Source: Arachis hypogaea (lineage: Eukaryota > Streptophyta > Magnoliopsida > Fabales > Fabaceae). From it: a stretch of 64,000 nucleotides of DNA. A model generated the notes under the pieces. That model was not told the DNA's origin and did no database searches. It worked only from the letters and a program-made list of their open reading frames with translations. A program made the position numbers and the translations under genes. The DNA lies in NCBI RefSeq assembly GCF_003086295.3, contig NC_092048.1, positions 72,830,841-72,894,840 of the forward strand. The letters are read 5' to 3'. This document shows positions 48,599-60,998 of this stretch, piece by piece (position 1 is the stretch's first letter; each line of letters starts with the position of its first letter).

Positions 48599-49707
48599 GG
48601 TGGATTCATTCCTTGTTCTTAATTCTTCTGCTTTTCGTTTTCTATGTTATGTGCTTATCTATGTTTGTGTCTTCATTACATGATCATTAGTAGTTAGTAA
48701 CTTTGTCTTAAAGTTATAAATGTCCTATGAATCCATCACCTCTCTTAAATGAAAAATGTTTTAATTCAAAAGAACAAGAAGTACATGAGTTTCGAATTTA
48801 TCCTTGAACTTAGTTTAATTATATTGATGTGGTGACAATGCTTCTTGTTTTCTGAATGTATGCTTGAACAGTGCATATGTCTTTTGAAGTTGTTGTTTAA
48901 GAATGTTAAATATGTTGGCTCTTGAAAGAATGATGACTAGGAGACATGTTATTTGATAATCTGAAAAATCATAAAAAATGATTCTTGAAGCAAGAAAAAG
49001 CAGCAAAGAACAAAGCTTGCAGAAAAAAAAAATAGGCGAAAAAAAAAATAGAAAGAAAAAGCAAGCAGAAAAAGCCAAAAGCTCTTAAAACCAAGAGGCA
49101 AGAGCAAAAAGCCAATAACCCTTAAAACCAAAAGGCAAGGGCAAATAAAAAGGATCCCAAAGCTTTGAGCATCAGTGGATAGGAGGGCCTAAAGGAATAA
49201 AATCCTGGTCTAAGCGGCTAAACCAAGCTGTCCCTAACCATGTGCTTGTGGCGTGTAGGTGTCAAGTGAAAACTTGAGACTGAGCGGTTAAAGTCAAGGT
49301 CCAAAGCAAAAAAAAAAAGAGTGTGCTTAAGAACCCTGGACACCTCTAATTGGGGACTTTAGCAAAGCTGAGTCACAATCTGAAAAGGTTCACCCAATTA
49401 TGTGTCTGTGGCATTTATGTATCCGGTGGTAATACTGGAAAACAAAATGCTTAGGGCCACGGCCAAGACTCATAAAGAAGCTGTGTTCAAGAATCATCAT
49501 ACTAAACTAAGAGAGTCAATAACACTATTCGAAATCTAAAGTTCCTATAGATGCCAATCATTCTGAACCTCAATGGATAAAGTGAGATGCCAAAACTATT
49601 CAAGAGGCAAAAAGCTATAAGTCCTGCTCATATGATTGAAGCTCTGTTTCATTGATAGTTTGGAATTTATAGTATATTCTATTCTTTTTATCCTATTTTG
49701 ATTTTCA
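48599..49707 (+). other. Element G 3' noncoding region
   Basis: No coding frame. A/G-rich low complexity 48960-49140. Paired-repeat units: GAGCATCAGTGGATAGG at about 49168, stem TCAAGT/ACTTGA with GAAA loop at 49262-49277, and stem TCCGGT/ACTGGA with loop GGTAAT at 49422-49439. Confidence 0.6.
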
Positions 49708-49745
49708 GTTGCTTGGGGACAAGCAACAATTTAAGTTTGGTGTTG
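49708..49745 (+). other. Element G plus-strand priming region with hairpin
   Basis: Stem GTTGCTT/AAGCAAC, loop GGGGAC (49708-49727), two As, then TTTAAGTTTGGTGTTG up to the 3' LTR at 49746. Confidence 0.8.
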
Positions 49746-51484
49746 TGATGAGCGGATAATTTATACGCTTTTTGACATTGTTTTTAGTATGTTTTTAGTA
49801 GGATCTAGTTACTTTTAGGGATGTTTTTAATAGATTTTGTGTTAAATTCACATTTCTGGACTTTACTATGAGTTTGTGTGTTTTTCTGTGATTTCAGGTA
49901 TTTTCTGGCTGATATTGAGGGACTTGAGCAGAAATCAGATTCAGAGGTTGAAAAAGGACTGCTGATACTGTTGGATTCTGACCTCCCTGGACTCAAAGTA
50001 GCTTTTCTGGAGCTACAGAACTCGAAATGGCGCGCTTCCAATTGCGTTGGAAAGTAGACATCCAGGGCTTTCCAGCAATATATAATAGTCTATACTTTGG
50101 CCAAGAATTGACGATGTAAACTGGCATTCAACGCCAGCTTTCTACCCAAATCTGGCGTCCAGCGCCAGAAAAGGATCCAAAACCAGAGTTGAACGCCCAA
50201 ACTGGCACAAAAACTGGCGTTCAACTCCACAAATGGCCTCTGCACGTGCAACACTTAAGCTCAGCCCAAACACACACCAAGTGGGCCCCGGAAGTGGATT
50301 TATACATCAAATACTTACTCATGTAACACCTAGTAGCTAGTTTATTATAAATAGGACCTCTTACTATTGTATTAGGCATCTTTGGATTACCTTATGATCT
50401 TTTGATCACGTTTTAGGGGGCTGGCCATCTCGGCCATGCCTGGACCTTCACTTATGTATTTTTAACGGTAGAGTTTCTACACTCCATAGATTAAGGTGTG
50501 GAGCTCTGCTGTTCCTCAAAGATTAATGCAAAGTACTACTGTTTTCTATTCAATTCTTCTTATTTCGCTTCTAAGATATCCATTCGCACCCAAGAACGTG
50601 ATGAAGGTGATGATTATGTGTGACGCTCATCATCCTTCTCCCTTATGAACGCGTGCCTGACAAACACTTCTGTTCTACATGAAATAAGCTAGAATGAATA
50701 TCTCTTAGATCTCTTAACCCGAATCTTCGTGGCGTAAGCTAGAATGATGGCGGCATTCAAGAGAATCCGGAAGGTCTAAACCTTGTCTGTGGTATTCCGA
50801 GTAGGATTCAATGATTGAATGACTGTGACGAGCTCCTAACTCGCGATTGCAGGGCGTTAGTGACAGACGCAAAAGGATAGTAAATCCTATTCCAGCATGA
50901 TCGAGAACCGACAGATGAATAGCCGTGCCGTGACAGGGTGCGTGAGCATATTATTCACTGAGAGGATAAGATGAAGCCATTGACAAGGGTGATGGCTCCA
51001 GACGATTAGCCGTGCCGTGACAGGGCATTGGATCATTTTCCCGAGAGATGACCGAAAGTAGCCATTGACAGTGGTGATGTATCACATAAAGCCAGCCATA
51101 GAAAGGAGTAAGACTAACTGGATGAAGATAGCAGGAAAGCAGAGGTTCAGAGGAACGAAAAGCATCTCCATTCGCTTATCTGAAATTCTCACCAATGAAT
51201 TACATAAGTATCTCTATCCCTATTTTATTATATAATATTCGAAAACACCATTATCACTTTATATCTGCCTGACTGAGATTTACAAGGTGACCATAGCTTG
51301 CTTCATACCAACAATCTCCGTGGGATTCGACCCTTACTCACGTAAGGTATTACTTGGACGACCCAGTGCACTTGCTGGTTAGTTGTATCGAAGTTGTGAC
51401 AATCATGAATTAAGATCAGAGCACCAAGCTCTGGAGCCATTACCAGGATTTGTTCGAGCCTGGAGTTCACAATTTCGTGCACCA
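49746..51484 (+). repeat. Element G 3' LTR
   Basis: 1739 bp, same length as the 5' LTR, ending GTGCACCA at the TSD. Confidence 0.96.
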
Positions 51485-51489
51485 CTAAA

Positions 51490-52992
51490 TCAATTCAAAA
51501 TTTTGAAATTTATGAAAAGAGTAAAGGAAAGATATTTTTGACTCAAAACATTAAATGTTAGCAATTAATTTCGAAAATATGAAATAAAAGTAAGAAAAAG
51601 ATTTTGAAAATCAATTTTGAAATTTTCGAAAATATAAAAGAAAAATGAAAAAGATTTGATTTTTGAAAAAGTTTTGAAAAGATAGGTTTTTTAAATTGAA
51701 AATTTTGACTTGACTAATAAGAAACAATTAAATTTTAAAACTTTTTGACTAAATCAATTCAAAATTTTGAAATTTATGAAAAGAGTAAGGGAAAGATATT
51801 TTTGACTCAAAACATTAAATGTTAGCAATTAATTTCGAAAATATGAAATAAAAGTAAGAAAAAGATTTTGAAAATCAATTTTGAAATTTTCGAAAATATA
51901 AAAGAAAAATGAAAAAGATTTAATTTTTGAAAAAGTTTTGAAAATATAGGATTTTTAAATTGAAAATTTTGACTTGACTAATAAGAAACAACTAAATTTT
52001 AAAACTTTTTGACTAAATCAATTCAAAATTTTGAAATTTATGAAAAGAGTAAGGGAAAGATATTTTTTTGATTTTGAATTTTAATGAGAAAAGAGAAAAA
52101 CATAAAAATGATGCAAAACATAAAAATTTAAGATCAAAACAAAAAATGCATGCAAGACACTTTGAATGTCAAGATGAACACCAAGAACACTTTGAAGATC
52201 ATGATGAACATCAAAAACATGTTTTTTGAAAATTTTTAAGAAAAGAAAGATATGCAAGACACCAAACTTAAAAATTTTTAAACTATAAACACTAATAATT
52301 CAAGAATGCATATGAAACAACAAAGGACACAAAACAAGAAGAACACAAGATCAAACAAAGACAATCATCAAGAACAACTTGAAGATCATGAAGAACACAT
52401 GCATGAATTTTGAAAATTAAAGAACAATTAAAAAGATGCAATTGATACCAAACTTAAAATTTGACACAAGACTCATACAAAAAATACAAAATTTTTTGTT
52501 TTTTATGATTTTATTAATTTTTTTTGGATTTTTTGAAAATAATTTGGAAAAAGAAAAATGAGAAATTCAAAATTTTTAATAAGAATTCCAGGAATCATGC
52601 AATGTTAGTCTAAAGCTTCAGTCTAAAAATTTAGACATGGCTAAATAGCCAGCCAAGCTTTGTGTGAAAGCTTCGGTCCAAAAGATTAGACATGGCCAAT
52701 GGCTAGCCAAGCTTCAGCAGAGCATTACATACAACAGCCAAATTGATGGGAATCAAAAGGCTCCTACAATGATAAGTGGAAGCCTCGGTCTAAAAATTTA
52801 GACATGGCTTGACAGCCAGCCTGGCTTCAACAGATCATGATGAAACTCTAGGATTCATTCTTAAAAATTCTGGAATCATAGAATAATTAATTAATATTTT
52901 GTTTTCGAAAATTAAAAATAAAATGCTTAAACATAAAATAAAAGTACCTAATCTGAGCAACAAGATGAACCGTCTGTTGTCCAAACTCGAAC
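51490..52992 (-). other. Element C leader, upstream part, with 264-bp tandem repeat
   Basis: 51490-52070 completes the tandem repeat begun at 41127. The remainder is AT-rich leader with CACCAAACTTA (reverse of AAGTTTGGTGT) at about 52260, a one-mismatch copy at 52446, and three copies of a TAGACATGGC phrase (about 52633, 52689, 52799). No coding frame. Confidence 0.75.
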
Positions 52993-53012
52993 AATCCCCG
53001 GCAACGGCGCCA
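52993..53012 (-). other. Primer binding site of C
   Basis: On the minus strand TGGCGCCGTTGCCGGGGATT, perfect tRNA-Asp type, six bases from the LTR at 53019. Confidence 0.95.
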
Positions 53013-53018
53013 AAAACT

Positions 53019-54695
53019 TGGTACGCGAAATTGTGATCCTCTGCAACGGCGCTAAAAACTTGGTGCGCGCGAATGTGATCTCAACACTTCTTCACAACTC
53101 CGTGTAACTAACAAGCAAGTGCACTGGGTCGTCCAAGTAATAAACCTTACGTGAATAAGGGTCGATCCCACGGAGATTGTCGGCTTGAAGCAAGCTATGG
53201 TCATCTTGTAAATCTCAGTCAGGCGGATTAAATTGGTTATGAGATTTTGATAATTAAAATATAAATAAAACATAAAATAAGATAGAAATACTTATGTAAT
53301 TCATTGGTGGGAATTTCAGATAAGCGTCTGGAGATGCTTTGTTGCTTCTGAACTTCTATTTTCCTACTGCCTTCTTCCAATCATGCGTTACCTCCTTCCA
53401 TGGCAAGCTGTATGATCCTCTCAGATGAAAGCAAATCCATATGCGCTGTCACCACACGGCTAATCATCTGTCGGTTCCCGTTAGCGTCGGAATAGGACCA
53501 TTATCCTTTTGCACACTGTCACTGCACCCAACATTCGCAAGTTTGAAGCTCGTCACAATCATCCCTTCCCAGATCCTACTCGGAATACCACAGACAAGGT
53601 TTAGACTTTCCGGATCTCAGGAATGCTGCCAATGGTTCTAGCCTATACCACGAAGGTTCTAATCTCAAGTTCAGATGCTCAGTTTTCAGGAAAGATGATG
53701 TGAATCATGATTAGGGACCCAAGAGAATATACTCCAGCTGTCGTCTAATGACTACGTTGAACATCATGTAGACCGCTTTGTGGTTGTCAGGCATGCGATC
53801 TTGGCTAAGCGAGTAACAAAGATTGGGTGATTGTCACAGGTCACCCGTTCATTCCAACTTAACTGAATTAAGAACAAGAGTATATCTTGGAGAAGAAGTA
53901 GGCGTGAATTGAAGGAAAAACAATAGTACTTGCATTTATTCATGAAGAACAGCAGAGCTCCACACCTTAATCTATGGGGTGTAGAAACTCCACCGTAGAA
54001 AATACATAAGTGAAAGGTCTAGGCATGGCCGTGAAGCTAGCCTCCAAATGTGAACAACATTCTAAGGACTAAAATGTTCCAAAGATCTCTAAAATAAATC
54101 TCTAAAAGTAGTTTTTATACTAGACTAGTATCCTAGGGTTACAGAAAATGAGTAACTAAGTGCAGATAGTACAGAAATCCACTTCTGGGGCCCACTTGGT
54201 GTGTTCTTGGGCTGAGCATTGAAGCTTTTTCGTGCTTAGGCTGTTCTTGGAGTTAAACGCCAGCTTTGGTGCCAGTTTGGGCTTTTTACGCCAGAATTTT
54301 TAGGCTGACTTTGAATGCCATTTTGGGCCATCAAATCTAGGGCAAAGTATGCACTATTAAATATTGCTGAAAAGTCCAGGATGTCTACTTTCCAACACAA
54401 TTAAGAGCGCGCCAATTGGGCTTCTATAGTTCCAGAATATCTACTTCGAGTGCAAGGGGGTCAGAATCCAACAGCATCTGCAGTCATTTTTCAGCCTCTG
54501 AATCAGATTTTTGCTCAGGTCCCTCAATTTCAGCCAGAAAATACCTGAAATTATAGAAAAACACACAAACTCATAGTAAAGTCCAGAAATGTGATTTTTT
54601 CATAGAAGTAATAAAAATATAATAAAAATTAACTAAAACATACTAAAAACTATGTAAAAACAATGCCAAAAAAGGTATAAATTATCTGCTCATCA
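53019..54695 (-). repeat. Element C 5' LTR
   Basis: 1677 bp, minus-strand copy matching 13941-15649 with several indels and many substitutions. Contains an internal PBS-like stretch at about 53040-53058. U3 module near 54350-54440. Confidence 0.92.
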
Positions 54696-54700
54696 AACAG

Positions 54701-56387
54701 GTCAAATACCCACTATGGCTAGCCAATGTTGTCTTGGTAAAAAAGGCAAACGGAAAGTGTCGGATGTGCACTGACTACACCGATCTCAATAAAGCCTGCC
54801 CAAAAGATCCCTACCCACTCCTAAGTATAGATACTCTAGTGGACGCTTCTTCGGAATACAAGTACCTTTCCTTCATGGACACCTATTCAGGATACAATCA
54901 AATCCTGATGTATCCACCAGACCAAGAAAAGACCTCGTTCATAACACCAAAAACAAATTACTACTATATCGTCATGCCATCCGGGCTCAAAAACGCAGGA
55001 GCTACCTACCAAAGATTGATGAACAAAGTCTTTGCGGACCACATTGGGAAACTAATGGAGGTTTACATGGATGATATGCTGCTAAAAACACAAAATGAGG
55101 AAAAACTGTTGCCCGACATCACCAAAGTGTTCGACACCATTATAAGGCATGGAATGCGACTTAATCCCGCGAAATGCACCTTCGCGGTAGAAGCTGGCAA
55201 ATTCCTGGGCTTCATGCTCACGCAAAGAGGAATTGAGGCGAACCCAGATAAATGTCAGGCTATACTCAACATGAAAAGTCTGACCTGCGTCAAAGAAGTA
55301 CAACAGCTTAACGGAAGGCTTGCAGCCTTGTCCAGGTTTCTAGCCGGGTCAGCCATCAGATCTCTCACCTTTTACGCCACATTAAAGAAAAGAAAGAGGT
55401 TCGAATGGACAACAGAGTGTGAACAAGCCTTCCAGGATTTCAAAAACTTCTTGGGGCAACCACCCATTCTTACCCGACCACAGGAAGGATAAGTACTCAT
55501 ATTATACCTTGCAGTGAGAAATCGAGCAATCGCGTCAGCACTAGTCAGAGAAGACGAACGTGGGCAGCAACCCATCTACTTCATCAGCAAAGTGTTACAA
55601 GGGGCCGAAACGAACTATCAAAAGATAGAAAAGTTCACCTACGCACTCATACTCACTTCTCGATGACTCTGCCCGTACTTTCAAGCGCACACTACCAAGG
55701 TTCGGACCAACCAACCCATAAAGGGCATCCTACAGAAAACAGACTTAGCTGGAAGAATCTTGCAGTGGGCAATTGAATTGTCCGAATTCGACCTTCAGTA
55801 TGTAGCTCGGACCGCCATCAAATCACAGTATCTGGCTGAATTCATCGCCGAGTACACTGATACCCCGGGAAAACCCACAAAATAGAATCTATACATGGAC
55901 AGCTCTTCAAACAAAACTGGGAGTGTCGCAGGTGTAATAATAGAAAGTGATCAGGGGACCCAAATCGAACTCTCACTAAAATTTGAATTCCCTGCTTCAA
56001 ATAATCAAGTTGAACACGAGGCATTACTGGCTGGTTTGAGGCTGGCTAAGGAAGTAGGAGTTCAAAAACTCACCATCTTTAGTGGCTCACAAATAGAAGG
56101 GAATTACCAAGCTAAGGATCCCACCATGAAAAAGTACCTGGACAAAACTAGAGAACAGCTCGGACAACTCGGGGAATATAAGATCCAACATATACTCCGA
56201 GAGCAAAATGCTCGAGCTGATGCTCTCTCAAAGTATGCCAGCACCAAACCAGGGGGTAATAATAGAAGCCTCATCCAAGAAACGCTGCAAAGCCCATCAA
56301 TCTCAGAGGAAGAAAAGGTTCTAGCTATATCAGGTGAGGATCAAGGGTGGATGACCTCCATAATCAATTACCTCACGTCAGAGGCAC
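54701..56387 (+). pseudogene. pol: Element A RT, RNase H and second RNase H, nonsense-ridden
   Basis: One frame (in phase with 54734) runs through this whole region with TAA 55490-55492, TGA 55664-55666 and TAG 55883-55885. RT: KANGKCRMCTDYTDLNKACPKD, then PSGLKNAGATYQR and the catalytic YMDD (about 55067-55078). RNase H 1: about 55380-55800, with FISKVLQGAETNYQ. RNase H 2 (archaeal type): begins near 55895 with YMDSSSNKTG, then EHEALLAGLRLAK and NARADALSKYAS; the usual DSQ is GSQ and a few residues after it are missing. The two RNase H domains place A in the Tat lineage. E1 is inserted after 56387; integrase is not in the window. Confidence 0.9.
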
Positions 56388-57851
56388 TGATGAATGGATT
56401 TTTGCTAGTAAAGAATTCACAATAAATTCTCGTTGCTAGTATAGTTTCTAAACCAACAAAGAATCCTTTCATACAAAAATTTGGTTGTCACTAAAGCAAA
56501 CCCAATAAAAATAAACCGAAGTATTCAAACCTCGGGTCGTCTCTCAAGGAATTACAGGGAGGTCTATTTATTATTGGTTGTGGGTTTTCTGAGAAATTTT
56601 AGAGTTGGAGAATAGAAAAATAAATAATTATAAATTAAAGCAATGAAAATTAACAAGAGGTTTTATGTAATTAAAATAAAAAGCCTTGGTTAGGAGAAGA
56701 TTAATTGGAAGTTATATCCTTGTTGGATTTCCCAAGATTGATAGTAATAGGTTGTTGTTTCTACTTAGTTAACCCTTACCGAATAAAGGAAAGTCAAGTA
56801 GGGAGCCAACTTCTATTAACAAGTCCTAATCCTCTCCCTTGGAAAGGATTAGCGTTAGTGGCCAGAGAGCCAGCCAACAACTTCCAATTACAAATTAACT
56901 CTTGAGTCTTCCAACTCAAGGGTCTCCAAATATTAATTAACTCCAAAGCCAAGCTAGAAGCCTACTCTAAAATAGAAGAAAGCATTAATAACATAAATAA
57001 AAGAAAGCAATCATAAATCTGAAATACCTCAAATTGTATTAAATAGAAAATCAAATCCAACAAGAGAAATAAGTAAACTAAAGTTCTAGAATAAATAAGA
57101 GTAGAAGAGAAACTAATTAAACTAAGATAGAATCTGAAATTAAGAAAAGCTAATCCTAAAATCCTAAAACCTAAGAGAGAGGAGAGAGCCTCTCTCTAGA
57201 AACTACATCTAAAACCTAAAATTATGTGAATGAAAGTTGTGTATCAATGTGTGTTGAGTCTCTGCTTGTCCCCTGGCTTTAGTCTGCATTTCGGGGCTGA
57301 AAACTGGATCCAAACTCAGCCCAAAATCGCCCCCAGCATTTTCTGCGTTTTCTGCACGTGGCGCATGTCACGTGTACGTGTCAGTCACGCGTACGCGTCG
57401 ATGGTCATCTTCGCGTGTCGTGCATACGCGTCAGGTATACGCACGCGTTGCCATGCTTTCTCGCTTTCACGCGTACGTGTCAAGTACGCGCACGCGTCAC
57501 TGTGAAAATCTCCAGATCACGTGCATGCATGAGCCATGCGTGCGTGTTGATGCTCGCTTGTTGTCTCCTTAATTTCTTGTGTGTTCTTCCATTTTTGCAA
57601 GCTTCCTCTCCATCCTCTAAGCCATTCCTGCCCTATAAAGCCTGAAAACACTGAACACATGGATCACGGCATCGAATGGTATGAAAGGACATTAAAAATA
57701 CACAATTTAAAGTCAAAGAAGCATGTTTTCAATCAAAGCACAGGATTATGAAGGAAAATGTAAAACATGCGAATTATATGAATAAATGTGAGTTTAGTGG
57801 ATAAAATCCACTCAATTAAGCACAAGATGTACACGAAATAGTGGTGCATCA
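56388..57851 (-). repeat. Element E1 3' LTR
   Basis: On the minus strand it begins TGATGCACCACTATTTCGTG and ends CATTCATCA. CpG-rich iterated ACGCGTACGCGT-type palindromes lie at 57355-57545. The end near 56405-56560 resembles the end of the E2 LTR (59360-59520). Only this LTR of E1 is in view. Confidence 0.8.
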
Positions 57852-59330
57852 AATCTCCCCACACTTAAACATTAACATGTCCTCATGCTAAGCTTAAGGA
57901 GGCAAAAAGAATGAATAGGAGAAAAGTAAAACTCATGAAATGCAACCTATATATGAATGCAACTATATGCTAAGATGTTTCTGCCTACTTGGTTAAAAGT
58001 AAACAAGTTCTCCAAGACAAACGTAGATCACATTCCACTAATTTGAATCATACAGTAAAGACAAGTAAACTTGTAAGAAGATAGCTCATGAAAGTAGGGA
58101 ACATAGAATCAAGCATTGAACCCTCACTGGTAGTGTATATGCACTCTAATCTCTCAAGTGTCTAGGGTTAATCACTCTACTCTTCTCTAGTCATGCTTTC
58201 TAAAACTTTGTTCTTCATCTAACCAATCAACAAGCATTTAATGTACTAATGCAAACATCATGAGGTCTTTTCAAGGTTGTAATGGGGCTAAGGTAAAGGT
58301 GATGATATATGTATGCCAAGTGAGCTATAATATGAATCTTTGACTAACCTAAGTTCTCACCTAACACACACACTCTCTCTATATAACTCTAAAATCATGC
58401 CTAGCTACCCAAAATTCCCACTTTTGCATCACATACTCATGTATCAAATTTTTGTTTAATTTCATCACATATGCATTGATCTTTAATTAAACTTAACATT
58501 GGGGTAATTTTGTCCCCTATTTAATTATTTATTTATTTATGCTGTAAAATTGAATATTTTTTTTGTTTTTTTATTAAAAATATAAAAGTAAACATAACAT
58601 ATCAATGCACATGGATTTTTAATTTTTTTTTTGATCTCACATGAGTAGGTACCCAAATTCCCAATATTTTGTCAATGAAATACTGTACACTTTCATCAAC
58701 CCAAATTCCCACAGTTCCCCACACTTAATTAATACACAATATCTATCTCAAGCCAACCAAAGATTCAATTGGGGTAATTAATTGTTTTTCTACTTAAGGC
58801 TAGTGATGTGGTAAAATATAGAACAAATGGGGATTAAAAGGCTCAAGGTGGCTAACAAAGGTAATTGAAAGGGTAGGCTATTTGGGATATGTGAGCTAAT
58901 AACAAATGATGGCCTCAATCATATGTATGCATGTAAATACACTAAACAATAGACATATAGAATGGAATAAAACATAGATTGCAATCATAGAGAAGGAAAC
59001 ACACAAGAATAAAATATTATGATTAAATAGTGTAACCACATAATTAAGCTCAAAATCTCATAGGTTGTGTGTTCTTAGCTATAATATATGTTCCAATTTA
59101 AAATCTTCAAACAAGTTAAACACAAATTTTTCAATTTAAATTAGTGAAATATTATAAAAAGTGTCTTTGAAAAAGAAACTCATTACTTTAACCAAGTAAT
59201 AGTAGAAGAATATGCACAAAATCAAACAAACATGTAATCAATCATGCAAATGCAACAATGAACTATAAAGAAAATTAAACATTGGTGTTGAAAAGAAGGT
59301 AACTAACCCACGGAAGTCGGTATCGACCTC
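57852..59330 (-). other. Element E1 3' interior, noncoding
   Basis: 57852-57869 is a G-rich polypurine tract on the minus strand (TTTAAGTGTGGGGAGATT). Next to it is a hairpin TAGCAT/ATGTTA with loop GAGGAC (57873-57890). A second AAGTGTGGGGAA copy is at 58715-58726. The rest is AT-rich with no coding frame I can support. Confidence 0.7.
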
Positions 59331-60998
59331 TGATGAGAGGACTTTTGTGTGGTTTAGAATTTCACAAATGAATTCTCGTTGCAAGTATAGTTTCTAAACC
59401 AACATTAATTCTTTCATGCAAAAATTTGTTTGTCACAAGTAACAAACCCCTAAAATCTATAAATCGAAGTATTGAACCTCGGGTCGTTCTCCCTATGAAT
59501 TGCAACAAAGTGTCTTGTTATTGGTTATGAGGTATGTTTTGGGGTTTTTTGGATAAGAAACAAGAGAAGTAAATGTCAATGAAAAATAAACTAACAACTA
59601 AAAAGACCTTGGCAAGGGTTGGTGGTCAAGGATCTCTATCCTAATCACTAACCACAACATGAGAATTGGCAAGGATCAACCCCATTAAGTCATCCTCTGA
59701 CTAGTAGTAAAGAAAAGTTAAATGAGCTATGTTAATCCAAGTCCATAAGTCCTAGTTCTCCACCAAATCAATTAGTGAGATCTAGAGTTAATGACTCCCA
59801 ATCGTCAATCACTTAGACATTAGTAACTCAAGAGTTCCTAAGTTACCTTCCCAAGCCAAGAGCACTAAAATCTACTCTAAAATCCAACCAAGCATTTCAT
59901 CAAACACTTGGAAGGAACCAAAGAAAAGCATAGTAAATTGCAAGTATTAAAGGAATCTACAACTACAAAAGTAAGAGATTAACAATAGAAAAGTAAACTC
60001 ATAACTAAAAGAAGCATTTTAACAAACACATAGAAGGCAATAAAAATAAACAACATGAATTGCAAGAATTAAAGAGAGATCTAACTAGAATAGCAAGAGA
60101 TCAACAATAGAAGAGGAAAACAATTATGAAACAACAAAGAACTTACCAATTGCATTGAAGAAGAAATGTAGATCTATAAAAGAAAGTTCATAAATTACAA
60201 CTAACAATACAAAGGAATTACAAGAGAAGAAGAATTCTACAACTACAAGAGAACAATTAAGGAAGAAAAAATGAAAATTAGAAGAGAGAAGAAGAGCTAG
60301 ATCTAGATCTAAAACCTAATCCTAATTCTAGAGAGAAGTGAGAGCCTCTCTCTCTAAAACTAACTAAAGCATGATAAAACTAAAATAAAACTAAACTAAT
60401 GACTAGATGTCTCATCCCTCTTCAATCCTTGGGTTAAATAACATCAGAAATGAGTTGGATTGGGCCCACAAGGCTTTAGAATTTGCTGGCCACTAATTTG
60501 CTTTTAATGAATCACGTGCAAATCGGCATGTACGTGTACATCCCACGTGCGCGCCCTCTAAACGTGATGCAACTATGACAAATCTTATATCATTTTGAAG
60601 CCCCAGATGTTAGCTTTCCAACGCAACTAGAACCGCATCATTTGAACCTCTGTAGCTCAAGTTATGGTCGATTAAGTGCGAAGAGGTCGGCTTGACAGCT
60701 TTTGCGATTCCTTCATTTTCTTCATGAGTTCTCCATTTTTACATGCTTTTCCTCCATTCCCTTGATCCAATCTTTGCCTCCTAAATCTGAAATCACTTAA
60801 TAAACATATCAAGGTATATAATGGAATCAAGGTGAATTAAATTTAGCTATTCTAAGTCCTAAAAAGCATGTGTTCACTCTTAAGCACAATTAAAGGAGAA
60901 TTTACAAAATCATGCTATTTCATTGAATAAATGTGGGTAAAAGGTTATAAAATCCCCTAAATCAAGCACAAGATAAACCCTACAAATAGGGTTTATCA
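59331..60998 (-). repeat. Element E2 3' LTR
   Basis: On the minus strand TGATAAACCC...CTCTCATCA, 1668 bp. Shared U3 module near 60590-60670, CACGTGCGCGC near 60545. Only one LTR is in view, so the ends rest on TG/CA and on the adjacent polypurine tract. Confidence 0.82.

Larger units (their letters stand above)
41608..51484 (+). mobile_element. Element G: FIDEL/Feral-like non-autonomous LTR retrotransposon, youngest single insertion
   Basis: LTRs 41608-43346 and 49746-51484, both exactly 1739 bp, perfect TSD CTAAA (41603-41607 and 51485-51489), perfect PBS, leader, gag-protease, second-ORF remnant and priming region. By hand count the LTRs differ at about 23 sites (roughly 1.3 percent), far fewer than D's outer LTRs. 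No RT, RNase H or integrase is present, so movement needed a partner element. Confidence 0.96.
13941..54695 (-). mobile_element. Element C: FIDEL/Feral-like LTR retrotransposon, split by D and G
   Basis: Minus-strand element with LTRs 53019-54695 (5') and 13941-15649 (3'), PBS 52993-53012, leader, gag-protease 38173-40452, second ORF 16768-17925 and priming region 15650-15687. TSD AACAG (13936-13940 and 54696-54700) is perfect. Without D and G it measures about 11.6 kb. No RT or integrase is seen, so it would depend on a partner. The family name is from memory of Arachis repeats; clade assignment to Athila rests on the gag and protease-like sequence. Confidence 0.92.
66..56387 (+). mobile_element. 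Element A: old Tat-type Ty3/gypsy retrotransposon, host of all other insertions
   Basis: Pieces of one element appear in the order LTR, primer binding site, gag, protease, RT, RNase H, archaeal-type RNase H, all on the + strand: 66-80 plus 4075-4559, 4560-6150, 13284-13940 and 54701-56387. Each gap is an LTR element with its own TSD, and the reading frame resumes exactly across the B insertion. Protease with a GSS-type active site, YMDD RT and a second RNase H after the first are features of the Tat lineage. No integrase or 3' LTR is in the window; they should lie beyond E1. Several nonsense codons and frameshifts show it is dead. Confidence 0.85.

Noticed and set aside
41127..52070. Centromeric satellite
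   Set aside because: Only about four copies are present and all lie inside the leader of element C.
57230..57645. Three overlapping frames in the CpG-rich part of the E1 LTR
   Set aside because: All frames are Arg/Val/Thr-rich products of ACGCGTACGCGT repeats; same for 61566-62185.
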